Positions 1 to 8,739 of a stretch of 64,000 nt of DNA are shown here, in pieces. The translations under genes were made by a program, and so were the position numbers. Each line of letters starts with the position of its first letter. Within the stretch, counting starts at the first letter, position 1. Location: positions 868,001-932,000 of the forward strand of contig CAVXFB010000006.1 of assembly GCA_963760935.1 (NCBI GenBank), given 5' to 3'. Source of the stretch: CAVXFB01 sp963760935 (lineage in GTDB: Bacteria > Planctomycetota > Planctomycetia > Pirellulales > Thermoguttaceae). The notes beneath the pieces were generated by a model. That model was not told the DNA's origin and searched no databases. It saw nothing but the letters and a program-made list of their open reading frames with translations.

Positions 1-657
1 CGGTTGATCGTCCATGAATCCGTCCACGACGCGCTGGTCAACAAGCTGATCGAGAAGGCCGGCGCTCTCCGTCTCGGCCCTGGACTCGATCCGGCGACCG
101 AAGTTGGCCCTTTGGTCAATAAGAGTCAATTCGAACGCGTCCTGGAATACATCCGAATCGGCCGCGAAGAAGACAAGGCGACGCTGAGCTGCGGTGGCAA
201 GCCTGCCGCCGACAGCAAGCTCGAACACGGTTGTTTCATCCAGCCGACGATTTTTACCGGCGTGAATCGTTCGATGCGCATTTTTCAGGAGGAAATCTTC
301 GGGCCAGTGTTGTCGGTAGTTCGCGTCAAAAGTCTCGAAGAGGCCGTCGAGACGCTCAACGATTGTTCCTATGGTCTCAGTTCGGCCATTTATACACGCG
401 ATGTGAACAAGGCGATGTGGGCCATGCGCGAAATCGAAGCTGGCATCGTCTATATCAACGGCCCGACGATTGGCGCCGAGGTCCACATGCCCTTCGGCGG
501 TGTAAAGGGCACCGGCAACGGCCATCGCGAAGCCGGCAAGACGGGCCTCGACATCTTCACCGAATGGAAGACTGTTTACATCGACTACAGCGGGCATTTG
601 CAGCGGGCACAGATCGACACCGACAGCATTCTGTCGCAGAAAGGGAGAACGGAGTAA
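1..657 (+). CDS. Aldehyde dehydrogenase, C-terminal part (open at window start)
   Basis: This is the last 218 residues of an NAD(P)-dependent aldehyde dehydrogenase of about 500 residues; the reading frame is open at base 1. The visible part begins RLIVHESVHD, the segment that follows the catalytic cysteine in this superfamily, so that cysteine lies just outside the window. The glutamate motif EEIFGPVLSVV and the C-terminal PFGGVKGTGNGHREAG are present, and the latter resembles semialdehyde dehydrogenases of amino-acid breakdown. It would oxidise a semialdehyde to an acid in the cytoplasm. The stop overlaps the start of the aminotransferase by one base, and such aminotransferase/dehydrogenase pairs usually act in sequence. 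Substrate is unknown; aminoadipate semialdehyde would fit the neighbours, but succinate, glutarate or pyrroline-carboxylate substrates are possible. Confidence 0.92.
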   Translation, partial: RLIVHESVHDALVNKLIEKAGALRLGPGLDPATEVGPLVNKSQFERVLEYIRIGREEDKATLSCGGKPAADSKLEHGCFIQPTIFTGVNRSMRIFQEEIFGPVLSVVRVKSLEEAVETLNDCSYGLSSAIYTRDVNKAMWAMREIEAGIVYINGPTIGAEVHMPFGGVKGTGNGHREAGKTGLDIFTEWKTVYIDYSGHLQRAQIDTDSILSQKGRTE

Positions 658-2021
658 TGGCATCATCGAAATTTGTCTTGATCCCCGAGCAGCCCGAGGC
701 CCCCATGCTCGTCGGCAAGGTGCCCGGCCCCAAGGCGGCTGCGTTGGTGGCTCGCGACCACGAGGTAATGAGCCCCTCTTATACACGCGATTATCCATTA
801 GTGGTCGATAAGGCCATCGGCTCAGTCATTATCGATCCCGACGGCAACCGATTCCTCGACATGACGGCTGGCATCGCCGTTACCGCGACCGGCCACAGCC
901 ATCCCTACGTGGTCGAGGCTATACAGCAACAGACCGCCCGATTCATTCATATGTCGGGCACCGATTTCTATTACGACCAAGAAATCCTGCTTGCCGAACG
1001 ATTAGCCAAGACTGCGCCGATGCTCGGCAAGAACCGCGTATTCTTCACTAACTCGGGTGCCGAGGCCATCGAAGCAGCCTTCAAGCTTTCTCGACACCAA
1101 ACAGGCCGCCAGCATGTCATCGCTTTCTGGGGCGCGTTCCACGGCCGCACGTTCGGCGCCATGTCGCTCTCGGGCAGCAAAGCCATCCATCGGCAGCGAT
1201 TTTCGCCCTTGGTGCCCCAAGTGACGCACGTCACCTATCCGGATCCGTACCGGCCGGTTGGACGGCATCCCGGCGAGTCGATCGTCGACTTTACAATCGA
1301 CGAAATCGAGCACACAGTGTTCCGTCGCGAGGTGCCGTCCGACGAGGTCGCTGCGATATTCGTGGAGCCGATTCAGGGCGAAGGCGGCTATTTGGTGCCG
1401 CCGCCCGATTTCCTGCCCCGACTGCGTGATCTTTGTGACCGCCACGGTATCTTGATGATCTGCGACGAGGTCCAATCCGGCATGGGCCGGACCGGCAAGA
1501 TGTGGGCTGTTCAGCATGTCGGCGTCGAGCCTGACATTATCGCCTCGGCCAAGGGCATCGCCAGCGGTATGCCCCTAGGTGCGATCGTGGCCCGCGAGGG
1601 CATCATGAACTGGCCGCCGGGATCGCACGCCTCGACGTACGGCGGCAACCCCGTCGCTTGCGCCGCGTCGCTGGCCACGCTCGATTTGCTGGAGGGTGGG
1701 TTGGTCGACAACGCTGCCAAGGTCGGCGCCCATTTGATCGCCAAGCTCAATGAGGCAAAGAACGATCTACCGCCGATTGGCGATGTGCGAGGCCAGGGCC
1801 TGATGGTCGCTGCCGACTTCGTGGTCGACCATCAGGGCCGACAGAGCGATGGCCCCACTCGCAACCGTGTCGTCATGGAATGTTTCGCCCGCGGGTTGTT
1901 GGTTCTCGGCTGCGGCGAGAGCGCCGTTCGGTTCTGCCCCGCGTTGACCATTACCGAAACGCAAGTCGATACGGCCGTCGCCATCTTCCGCGATGCCGTG
2001 GCTGCCGCGACCAAGAAGTGA
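657..2021 (+). CDS. Class III PLP-dependent aminotransferase
   Basis: A 454-residue fold-type I aminotransferase. Hallmarks seen are the phosphate-binding FFTNSGAEAIEAAFK, the WGAFHGRTFGAMSLSG segment, the aspartate motif ICDEVQSGMGRTG and the lysine motif ASAKGIASGMPLGA, where the lysine would hold PLP. The family transfers terminal or alpha amino groups of GABA, ornithine, lysine or related compounds to 2-oxoglutarate. The ATG at 657 is preceded by AGGGAG and overlaps the previous stop by one base, so the two genes are translationally coupled. An in-frame extension further upstream lies inside the dehydrogenase gene and is not used. With the dehydrogenase it could form a lysine 6-transaminase/semialdehyde dehydrogenase pair, or act on aminoadipate. 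The family assignment is firm; the substrate is inferred. Confidence 0.93.
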   Translation: MASSKFVLIPEQPEAPMLVGKVPGPKAAALVARDHEVMSPSYTRDYPLVVDKAIGSVIIDPDGNRFLDMTAGIAVTATGHSHPYVVEAIQQQTARFIHMSGTDFYYDQEILLAERLAKTAPMLGKNRVFFTNSGAEAIEAAFKLSRHQTGRQHVIAFWGAFHGRTFGAMSLSGSKAIHRQRFSPLVPQVTHVTYPDPYRPVGRHPGESIVDFTIDEIEHTVFRREVPSDEVAAIFVEPIQGEGGYLVPPPDFLPRLRDLCDRHGILMICDEVQSGMGRTGKMWAVQHVGVEPDIIASAKGIASGMPLGAIVAREGIMNWPPGSHASTYGGNPVACAASLATLDLLEGGLVDNAAKVGAHLIAKLNEAKNDLPPIGDVRGQGLMVAADFVVDHQGRQSDGPTRNRVVMECFARGLLVLGCGESAVRFCPALTITETQVDTAVAIFRDAVAAATKK

Positions 2022-2060
2022 ATCAAATCAGGAACAACTGCGCTTTCAGGAGCAATCGTG

Positions 2061-3242
2061 ATGAGCAAGCGGAAAGTGGTCGTTATGCCGGGCGATGGAA
2101 TCGGCAAGGTGGTTTTGGCCGAGGCACTACGAGTCCTCGACGCGGCTGGTTTCTCGGCTGAGTATGTGCCAGCCGACATCGGTTGGGATTTCTGGGTCAA
2201 GGAGGGCAATGCCCTGCCCGACCGCACAATTGAATTGCTCAAGCAGCACAAGATCGGTCTGTTCGGCGCGATCACCTCGAAACCGAAAAAGGCGGCCGAG
2301 GCCGACCTGTCACCCGAGTTGCGCGGCAAGGGCTACGTCTATTTCAGCCCCATTGTAAAAATGCGTCAGCTCTTCGACCTCGATATTTGCATCCGGCCGT
2401 GCCGTTCGTTCTCTGGCAACCCCCTAAATTTCATTCGGCGCAACGGCTCGGCCATCGATGAGCCGCAAGTGAATGCGGTGATTTTCCGGCAGAACACCGA
2501 GGGACTATATTCGGGCGTCGAATGGACCGATCCGCCCAAACAGGTCCGCGACGCGCTGGAAACGCATCCACAAATGAGAAATTACGCCAAGGTCAACAGC
2601 GCCGACCTGGCCATCTCGTGCCGCATCTTGAGTCGCCAGGCCTGCCAGCGGATCATACGCGCGGCATTCGAGTACGCCAAGAAGTTCGGCTACAAATCGG
2701 TCACAATATGCGAGAAGCCGAACGTGATCCGCGAGACCTCTGGCATGATGGAGGACGAAGCGAAGAAGATCGCTGCCGAGTTCCCCGACATCAAGCTCTG
2801 GTCGACCAACATCGATGCCCAAATGATGTGGCTAACGAAGAATCCCGAGGATTACGGCGTCATCGTCGCCACGAATATGTTTGCCGACATCATTTCTGAC
2901 GGGTTCGCCGGACTGGTCGGCGGGCTGGGTTTCGCGGCCAGTGCAAACATCGGTCGCGAGGTCGCTGTGTTTGAGCCAACCCACGGTTCGGCCCCGAAAT
3001 ATGCCGAGCTGTCGCCCTCGATCGTCAACCCGATCGCCATGATAATGGCCGCCTGTATGATGCTCGATCACATCGGCGAGATTGCCATGGCTGAACGCAT
3101 CCGCGACGCGATTGCCAAAGTCGTGGCCGATGGCAAGGTCCGCGTCTATGACATGCTGCGGTTGACCGGCGGACCAAACGTGCTGAAGCAAGGTGCCGCC
3201 AGCACTACTGAAATGGCCGATGCCATCATCGCCAAACTGTAG
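2061..3242 (+). CDS. Isocitrate/homoisocitrate dehydrogenase family protein
   Basis: A 393-residue beta-decarboxylating dehydrogenase with the N-terminal PGDGIGK motif and the C-terminal FEPTHGSAPKYAE nucleotide loop. The substrate loop reads FSPIVKMRQLFDL: Ser96 and Arg102 match isocitrate-binding residues Ser113 and Arg119 of E. coli Icd, but Ile98 replaces Asn115. The S-P-I-V-x-x-R pattern resembles fungal homoisocitrate dehydrogenase (Lys12) more than isocitrate dehydrogenase (S-L-N). Lys313, Tyr314, Tyr363 and Arg367 match the E. coli NADP-specificity set 344/345/391/395, so NADP(H) is likely. The remaining motif FRQNTEGLYSGVEW is isocitrate-dehydrogenase-like. ATG 2061 has AGGAG eight bases upstream; GTG 2058 is an alternative. 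NADPH use would suit reductive carboxylation of a 2-oxoacid. Isocitrate, homoisocitrate or both are possible substrates. Confidence 0.88.
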   Translation: MSKRKVVVMPGDGIGKVVLAEALRVLDAAGFSAEYVPADIGWDFWVKEGNALPDRTIELLKQHKIGLFGAITSKPKKAAEADLSPELRGKGYVYFSPIVKMRQLFDLDICIRPCRSFSGNPLNFIRRNGSAIDEPQVNAVIFRQNTEGLYSGVEWTDPPKQVRDALETHPQMRNYAKVNSADLAISCRILSRQACQRIIRAAFEYAKKFGYKSVTICEKPNVIRETSGMMEDEAKKIAAEFPDIKLWSTNIDAQMMWLTKNPEDYGVIVATNMFADIISDGFAGLVGGLGFAASANIGREVAVFEPTHGSAPKYAELSPSIVNPIAMIMAACMMLDHIGEIAMAERIRDAIAKVVADGKVRVYDMLRLTGGPNVLKQGAASTTEMADAIIAKL

Positions 3243-3259
3243 TTCCACCGGAGACAGCC

Positions 3260-3835
3260 ATGATTCAAAGGCAGGAAATTGAGGCCACATTTGCCGAGAT
3301 GCTCAGCAAGATCACCGACATCGGGCTGCGGGAGAAGGTTCTCGATGCCTGGATATTGGGGATCGAGCGCGGCGGCTGGAAATCCATGGCCGAGTTGCGC
3401 GAAATGCCCTTTACACTCGTAACCCAGTCGCGCGGCATCAATTTCATCGAGCACACGCTGGCCGTTACCCGCGGCGCACTCGGCCTAGCCATGGCGCAGT
3501 TGGAAACGTACGCCAAGATGCCCTTCGAGATCAACATCGACCGGCTGATTGCCGGAGGGCTGTTGCACGACGTGGGCAAGCTATTGGAGATCGAACGCCG
3601 CACCGACGGCACGCATGGCAAGAGTCGCGCCGGCATGTTCGCCCGCCACCCGCTCTCCGGCGCCTTGCTCGCCCGGGAGGTCGGATTGCCTGAGGATATT
3701 ATCAACATTATCGCCTGCCATGCCAAAGAAGGCGATGGCGCGCCGCAGGTCGTCGAGACGGTCCTGATCCATCAGGCCGACTTCGCCGTCTTCGATCCAT
3801 TGGTGATGATGACCAAGGGGCTTCTCATTCAGTAG
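3260..3835 (+). CDS. HD-domain phosphohydrolase
   Basis: A 191-residue cytoplasmic protein with one HD domain. Metal-binding residues are visible in GGLLHDVGKLLEIE (about residues 94-107), a later ARHPLSGALLA, the ACHAKEG histidine and an HQADFAVFD aspartate. HD proteins hydrolyse phosphate esters such as nucleotides or second messengers; nothing here fixes the substrate. It sits in the same direction between the dehydrogenase and the aconitase-family gene, with CGGAGAC upstream of its ATG, so it is part of the operon. Its place in a pathway made otherwise of carbon-skeleton enzymes is unexplained. It could be a housekeeping or repair activity, or act on a CoA- or nucleotide-derived by-product. 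Confidence 0.8.
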   Translation: MIQRQEIEATFAEMLSKITDIGLREKVLDAWILGIERGGWKSMAELREMPFTLVTQSRGINFIEHTLAVTRGALGLAMAQLETYAKMPFEINIDRLIAGGLLHDVGKLLEIERRTDGTHGKSRAGMFARHPLSGALLAREVGLPEDIINIIACHAKEGDGAPQVVETVLIHQADFAVFDPLVMMTKGLLIQ

Positions 3836-3853
3836 CGCGAACTTCACATAGCC

Positions 3854-5689
3854 ATGGGCAAAACTCTTATTGAAGCGATTCTCAGCGCGCATTCGGGTCA
3901 GGACGTTTCGCCAGGCGATATTGTCGATGTGCGGATCGACGTCCGTGCGGCTCGTGACTTTGGCGGCGCCAACGTCGTCAAGAACATTCGCAAACACGGG
4001 CTCGGCGTCGACGACCCCAAGAAGACCTTCTTCACCTTCGACTGCAATCCGACCGGATCGGATCAGAAGTATGCCGCCAACCAGCAAGTCTGCCGGCAGT
4101 TCGCCCGCGAACACAGCATGGAAGTCTACGACATCGACCGGGGCATCGGCACCCATATCGCCATCGACGAAGGCCTCGTAGGTCCCGGCGGCACGCTCGT
4201 CTCGACCGATTCGCACGCCAACATACTCGGTTCGATCGGGGCCTTCGGCCAGGGGATGGGCGACGTCGACATTGCCCAGGCCATCGCGCGCGGCCGCGTG
4301 TGGTTCGAGGTGCCGCCGTCGATTCGCGTAGTGCTGGAAGGCACGCCGTCACCCCGCGCCACCGCCAAAGACATCACCTTGGCCATGCTGCGCCACTTCG
4401 GCGCGAACGGACTTCTCGGATTCGCCGCCGAACTCGTCGGCGAGGCTGCCGAGCGGCTCGATCTTGCCGAACGCATCACCGTGGCCTCGATGGCCACCGA
4501 GATGGGCGGAATCATCCTGTTGATTCCACCGTCCGAAGAGGTCATCGAACACTGCAAGGCCGCCGGAGCAAAGTTCACGCACATCGTTGCCGATAACGAC
4601 GCGAAGTACGAACGCACGGTAAAAATCGACATCGAAGGCCTGGAGCCTCTCATCGCGCGGCCAGGCCATCCTGAAGATGTTGTTCCAGTGGCTGAGGCGG
4701 CCGGACGCCCGGTCGATTCGGTCTTCATCGGCTCTTGCACGAACGGCCGCTTCGAGGACCTGGCCGCCGCCGCTGCAGTGCTGAAGGGTCGCAAGGTCGC
4801 GCCGAGTGTCGTACTGAAGATCGTCCCTGCGACCGATGCCGTCTGGCGGCGAGCGATGCACGAGGGGCTGTTTGATATTTTCAAGGCCGCCGGCGCGCTG
4901 GTGAGCAACGCCGGCTGTGCAGGCTGTGCCGCCGGTCAGGTCGGTCAGAACGGTCCCGGTGAGGTGACTGTCAGCACCGGCAACCGAAACTTCGCCGGCA
5001 AGCAAGGTGAGGGCGAGGTCTACCTCGCCAGTCCCGCCACGGCGGCCGCATCGGCCGTCGCCGGCATCATCACGACGGCCGACGCCGTGCTGAAAATGTC
5101 CCCGGCCGAAGTTGGGAAGGCCTCGCGTTCCAGCGCCGCCGCAAAGCAATCGAGGCTGGCCTCAGCCGATGCGTCAGCCGCCTCTGGCAGCGCCGGTCGC
5201 CCGACCAAGGTTTCCGGCCGCGTCTGGCTGATCGATCGCGACAATATTGACACCGACATGATCTACCACAATCGCCATTTGACGATCACCAACATGGCCG
5301 AGATGGGCAAGTACACTTTTGGCAACCTCGCCGGGTGGGAAGATTTCGCCACGAAGGCCCAACCCGGCGACATCGTGGTAGTCGGCGAGAACTTTGGCTG
5401 CGGCAGCTCGCGCCAGCAAGCGGTCGACTGCTTCAAGAGCCTCGGCATTGCGCTGGTTGTCGCTCGATCCTTCGGTGCGATCTACGAGCGCAATGCCATC
5501 AACAATGCTATGCCGATTATGAAGGCAAACTTGATCGGCGCGGGGTTGGTCGACGGCGAGACCGTCGAGGCCGACTTCCATAGCGGCGAAATCCGGCGGC
5601 CGAGCGGCCAGACCATCCAAGGCCGCCCCTTTCCACAAGTGCAAATGGAAATCTATCGGCGTGGTGGACTCCTTTCCGGTGGAGACTAA
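3854..5689 (+). CDS. Fused aconitase/homoaconitase-family protein (LeuC-LeuD type, single chain)
   Basis: A 611-residue hydro-lyase in which the large catalytic part (about residues 1-425) and the small swivelling part (about 455-605) of the isopropylmalate-isomerase/homoaconitase family are joined in one chain by an Ala/Ser-rich linker. Iron-sulfur cluster cysteines are visible in GSCTNGR and in NAGCAGCAAG, and the large part has STDSHANILGSIGAFGQG. In the small part, NIDTDMIYHNRHLTIT is the substrate-recognition loop and NFGCGSSRQQA follows. The loop differs from the usual YLRT of isopropylmalate isomerase, so isopropylmalate need not be the substrate. No strong ribosome-binding site precedes ATG 3854. 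In this operon it would interconvert a citrate homologue and its iso form. Whether that is citrate, homocitrate or another tricarboxylate cannot be read from sequence. Confidence 0.88.
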   Translation: MGKTLIEAILSAHSGQDVSPGDIVDVRIDVRAARDFGGANVVKNIRKHGLGVDDPKKTFFTFDCNPTGSDQKYAANQQVCRQFAREHSMEVYDIDRGIGTHIAIDEGLVGPGGTLVSTDSHANILGSIGAFGQGMGDVDIAQAIARGRVWFEVPPSIRVVLEGTPSPRATAKDITLAMLRHFGANGLLGFAAELVGEAAERLDLAERITVASMATEMGGIILLIPPSEEVIEHCKAAGAKFTHIVADNDAKYERTVKIDIEGLEPLIARPGHPEDVVPVAEAAGRPVDSVFIGSCTNGRFEDLAAAAAVLKGRKVAPSVVLKIVPATDAVWRRAMHEGLFDIFKAAGALVSNAGCAGCAAGQVGQNGPGEVTVSTGNRNFAGKQGEGEVYLASPATAAASAVAGIITTADAVLKMSPAEVGKASRSSAAAKQSRLASADASAASGSAGRPTKVSGRVWLIDRDNIDTDMIYHNRHLTITNMAEMGKYTFGNLAGWEDFATKAQPGDIVVVGENFGCGSSRQQAVDCFKSLGIALVVARSFGAIYERNAINNAMPIMKANLIGAGLVDGETVEADFHSGEIRRPSGQTIQGRPFPQVQMEIYRRGGLLSGGD

Positions 5690-5705
5690 CGGAGAATCAC
5701 TCTCT

Positions 5706-6974
5706 ATGGGAATGACATTTGCTGAAAAGATCCTTGCCAAGAAGGCGGGACGAAGCGAGACGCGGCCGGGCGAGATCGTCACGGTCCGGCCTGACCACTT
5801 GCTCTCGCACGACAACACGGCGGCGATCGTCGAGAAGATTTCTGCCGATCTGGCGGAGTTCGGCGTCGCCAGCCAGGACCTGCACGTCATTGTGCTCGAT
5901 CACGTTGTACCGGCGGCGTCCGAAAAAGACGCCGAAAACCACAAGGCCATCCGCGAGTACGTCCGCAAATTCGGCATCAAGCATTTCTACGATGTCGGCG
6001 TCGGTGTGTGCCATCAGATCATGGTCGAGAAGGGCATCGCCCGCCCCGGCATGCTGATCGTCGGCAGCGATTCGCACACCTGCATGTACGGCGCAGTCGG
6101 CGCGTTCGCCACCGGTATCGACCGCACCGAGGCATCCGCGCTAATCCTCACCGGCCAGACATGGCTTAAGGTCCCGCAGAGCATCCGCATTGACTTCCGC
6201 GGCCGATTGCCACGCGGTGTGACGGCCAAGGACCTCGTGTTAACCATCATCGGCGACATCGGAGCCGATGGAGCCAATTACCAATCGGTCGAGTTCCACG
6301 GCGACGTCGCCCAACTGACCATGGACGACCGCCTGACCATCGCCAACATGGGCATCGAGATGGGCGCGAAGGCAGCCGTCTTCCAGGTCGACGCATTGAC
6401 GGTCGAATATCTCAAATCGGCCGGCGTGCCTCCAGGCGGCTACGAAGCCGTCTGGGCCGACCCCGACGCCAAATATGCCATGACGCGTCAGTACGATCTC
6501 AGCTCGCTTGGTCCCGTCGTGGCCAAGCCGCACACCGTCGACAACATGGCCAAGGTCGAGGAAGTCGAAGGAACGCCCATCGACCAGTGCCTTCTAGGCA
6601 CCTGCACCAACGGCCGCACCAGCGATTTCGAAATCGCCGCATCAATCTTGAAGGGCAAGAAGATTGCCCCGACCATACGCCTGCTCCTGCTGCCGGCCTC
6701 GAAAGAAATCCTCCGCCAGACGCTCGCCTCCGGCGCGATGACCACACTGATGGAAGCGGGCGGCATGTTGCTTCCGCCAGGCTGCGGCCCGTGCTTGGGC
6801 GCACACATCGGCGCGCTGGCCTCCGGCGAACGATGTCTGTCGACGTCCAACCGAAACTTCAAGGGACGGATGGGCTGTGGAAAGGCCGAAATCTTTCTTG
6901 CCAGTCCCGCCACCGTCGCGGCTTCGGCCATCGCCGGCTCGATCCGCGATCCTCGCAAGGAGATGCAATCATGA
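5706..6974 (+). CDS. Aconitase/isopropylmalate isomerase family, large subunit
   Basis: A 422-residue LeuC-type catalytic subunit. Cluster-binding cysteines appear in LGTCTNGR and PPGCGPCLGA, with VGSDSHTCMYGAVGAFATG in the N-terminal half. The chosen ATG at 5706 has GGAGA ten bases upstream; the longer reading frame from 5661 would overlap the previous gene. Its stop overlaps the start of the small-subunit gene (ATGA), so the two proteins are coupled and form a heterodimer. Together they are a second, two-chain aconitase-like enzyme next to the single-chain one at 3854. Having both suggests two substrates of different chain length or two cis/trans stages of one pathway, but that is inference. 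Leucine biosynthesis is less likely because no leuA or leuB is present here. Confidence 0.9.
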   Translation: MGMTFAEKILAKKAGRSETRPGEIVTVRPDHLLSHDNTAAIVEKISADLAEFGVASQDLHVIVLDHVVPAASEKDAENHKAIREYVRKFGIKHFYDVGVGVCHQIMVEKGIARPGMLIVGSDSHTCMYGAVGAFATGIDRTEASALILTGQTWLKVPQSIRIDFRGRLPRGVTAKDLVLTIIGDIGADGANYQSVEFHGDVAQLTMDDRLTIANMGIEMGAKAAVFQVDALTVEYLKSAGVPPGGYEAVWADPDAKYAMTRQYDLSSLGPVVAKPHTVDNMAKVEEVEGTPIDQCLLGTCTNGRTSDFEIAASILKGKKIAPTIRLLLLPASKEILRQTLASGAMTTLMEAGGMLLPPGCGPCLGAHIGALASGERCLSTSNRNFKGRMGCGKAEIFLASPATVAASAIAGSIRDPRKEMQS

Positions 6975-7459
6975 GCAAGGTCTGGAAATATGGCGACGAT
7001 ATCAACACCGACATGCTCTTCCCGGGCAAGTACACCTACTCGTGCTCGAAGGCCGACCAAATCCTACCGCATCTGCTTGAAGACCTCGACCCAGACTTCG
7101 CCAAACGCGTCGAGCCGGGGGATGTGGTCATGGCCGGCAAGAACTTCGGCTGCGGCAGCTCGCGCGAGCAGCCGGTTGTGGGGCTGAAAGCCGCCGGCGT
7201 CGAGGCCGTCGTGGCCAAGAGCTATGCCCGCATCTTTTATCGTTCGGCCATCAACCAGGGCCTGCTGTTGGTCGAGTGCTCCGAGGCCATCGACGCCTAT
7301 CGCGAAGGCGACGCGGTGAAGTTGGACGCCGCGGCAGGCACAATCACCATCGGCGGCCAATCGTTCTCGTTCCCCAGCCTGCCGAAGGAAATCCTTGCGA
7401 TCCGCGAGGCGGGCGGGCTGCTTCCCTATGCACGGGCCAACCTGAGGAGTCGTCGATGA
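6971..7459 (+). CDS. Aconitase/isopropylmalate isomerase family, small subunit
   Basis: A 162-residue LeuD-type small subunit with DDINTDMLFPGKYTYS at the substrate-recognition loop and NFGCGSSREQPVVGLKAAG after it. The loop sequence GKYTY differs both from the canonical YL-type loop of isopropylmalate isomerases and from NRHLTI in the fused protein just upstream, which argues that the two isomerases handle different acids. It starts inside the stop of the large subunit (ATGA overlap) and ends inside the start of the next gene (ATGA overlap at 7456-7459), showing very tight translational coupling. Length is normal for the family. Confidence 0.9.
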   Translation: MSKVWKYGDDINTDMLFPGKYTYSCSKADQILPHLLEDLDPDFAKRVEPGDVVMAGKNFGCGSSREQPVVGLKAAGVEAVVAKSYARIFYRSAINQGLLLVECSEAIDAYREGDAVKLDAAAGTITIGGQSFSFPSLPKEILAIREAGGLLPYARANLRSRR

Positions 7460-8739
7460 GGCTTTACGAATACGAAGGGAAACAAGTGTTGGCGGCTGAG
7501 GGCATCAGAACGCCGCGGGCGTATGGGTTGGCCATTCCGACGGGCGCGTCTGTTCGCCTTCCCGCCGGGGCCCAGGCAATGGTTAAGGCCCAAGTGCTCG
7601 TTGGTGGTCGTGGCAAGGCCGGCGGTATCCGCCGCGCAGCCTCCCAAGCCGACCTCGACGACGCCATAAGCGAAATTCTCGGCATGCGCATCCACGGCTA
7701 CCCGGTCCAATGCGCCTTGGTCGAGGAGACGGTCGATGCGATCGCCGCATTTTATCTCGGCGTGACGATGAATCCCGCTACGTTCAACAACGTGGTCATA
7801 GCGGGAGTAACCGGCGGCGTGGACATCGAAGAGGCCGCCCGCACGCAGCCGGAATCGATCCTGCGAGTCGAGCTCCCCGAGAGCCCCGCCGAGTTGCCGC
7901 CCAAAGCTGCCAAGCAAGTCGCCGCCTTCCTCGCCAAGGCCCTACCGGATGCCAAGGCCATGGTGCCGAAGCTGGTTGATGTGGTCACACGGCTCTACGG
8001 CGCATACCAGAAGTGCGACGCCAAGGTGCTGGAAATTAACCCACTCTTGATCACCGCCAAGGGCCCGGTGGCTGCCGACGCCAAAATGGTGCTCGACGAC
8101 AATGCTCTGTATCGCCAAACAGAGCTGCTCGCCAAGCTCTCGATCGCCAGCAAGCGCCACGAAGACGCCGAATCGACCGAGCGCGAAAAACAAGCTGTGG
8201 CAGGCGGTTTCCCCTACGTCGACTTGCTGCCGGAGGACGTCGAGCGCGAGCCGGGCAAAGTCTACGTCGGCCTAGTGCCCGGCGGGGCTGGTTACGGCAT
8301 ATTCTCGATCGACGAAACGACCGGAATTGGCGAGAAGTGGTTCCAAGGTCGCATCGTGCCGGTCAATTTTATGGATTCCGGTGGCGGCCCGACGCTCCAG
8401 AGCGTCTCCGACATGTTTTCGCTCTTGATGGACTGGTCGCTGATCGATGTGATCGTCACTTCTCGGTTCGGCGGCATTTCGAGTTGCGATATTTTTATCC
8501 GAGGCCTAGTCGACTGCCTGCGGAAGCGCCATGCCGAAGGGAAACGCGTTGTTCCAGTATACGGCCGTATGGTCGGCACCGACCTGAGTGCCGCTCGCGT
8601 GTTTCTCGACACTGCGAGGACCCAAACTCCCGAGCCACTTGCGGCCCTCTCGATGGTCGTTGGAAACCGCGAGATCATGGCCCAAATCATCCGCAAAGGC
8701 ATCTCGGATTACCTCGCCAAACAGGAGGCCGCACAATGA
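7456..8739 (+). CDS. ATP-citrate-lyase/succinyl-CoA synthetase beta-like subunit, copy 1
   Basis: A 427-residue ATP-grasp protein of the SucC family. It starts MRLYEYEGKQVLAAEGI, has the nucleotide-grasp lysine region MVKAQVLVGGRGKAGG, the magnesium-ligand region KVLEINPLLITAKGPVAADAKM and a C-terminal CoA-ligase flavodoxin-like part (VGLVPGGAGYGIFS). In ATP-citrate lyase the small subunit has this architecture and activates the acid with ATP. Its stop overlaps the next start (ATGA), and the next gene is a SucD/citrate-synthase fusion, so this pair is lyase-like and not a plain succinyl-CoA synthetase. It probably forms an acyl phosphate and CoA thioester of a citrate homologue in the cytoplasm. 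A second, divergent copy lies at 10894. Confidence 0.87.
   Translation: MRLYEYEGKQVLAAEGIRTPRAYGLAIPTGASVRLPAGAQAMVKAQVLVGGRGKAGGIRRAASQADLDDAISEILGMRIHGYPVQCALVEETVDAIAAFYLGVTMNPATFNNVVIAGVTGGVDIEEAARTQPESILRVELPESPAELPPKAAKQVAAFLAKALPDAKAMVPKLVDVVTRLYGAYQKCDAKVLEINPLLITAKGPVAADAKMVLDDNALYRQTELLAKLSIASKRHEDAESTEREKQAVAGGFPYVDLLPEDVEREPGKVYVGLVPGGAGYGIFSIDETTGIGEKWFQGRIVPVNFMDSGGGPTLQSVSDMFSLLMDWSLIDVIVTSRFGGISSCDIFIRGLVDCLRKRHAEGKRVVPVYGRMVGTDLSAARVFLDTARTQTPEPLAALSMVVGNREIMAQIIRKGISDYLAKQEAAQ

Noticed and set aside
231..656. Upstream extension of the aminotransferase frame
   Set aside because: It overlaps the dehydrogenase in another frame and shows no similarity; the start at 657 has its own ribosome-binding site.
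4349..5149. Long - strand frames opposite the fused aconitase gene
   Set aside because: Mirror frames of a well-recognised coding sequence in GC-rich DNA; no motif.
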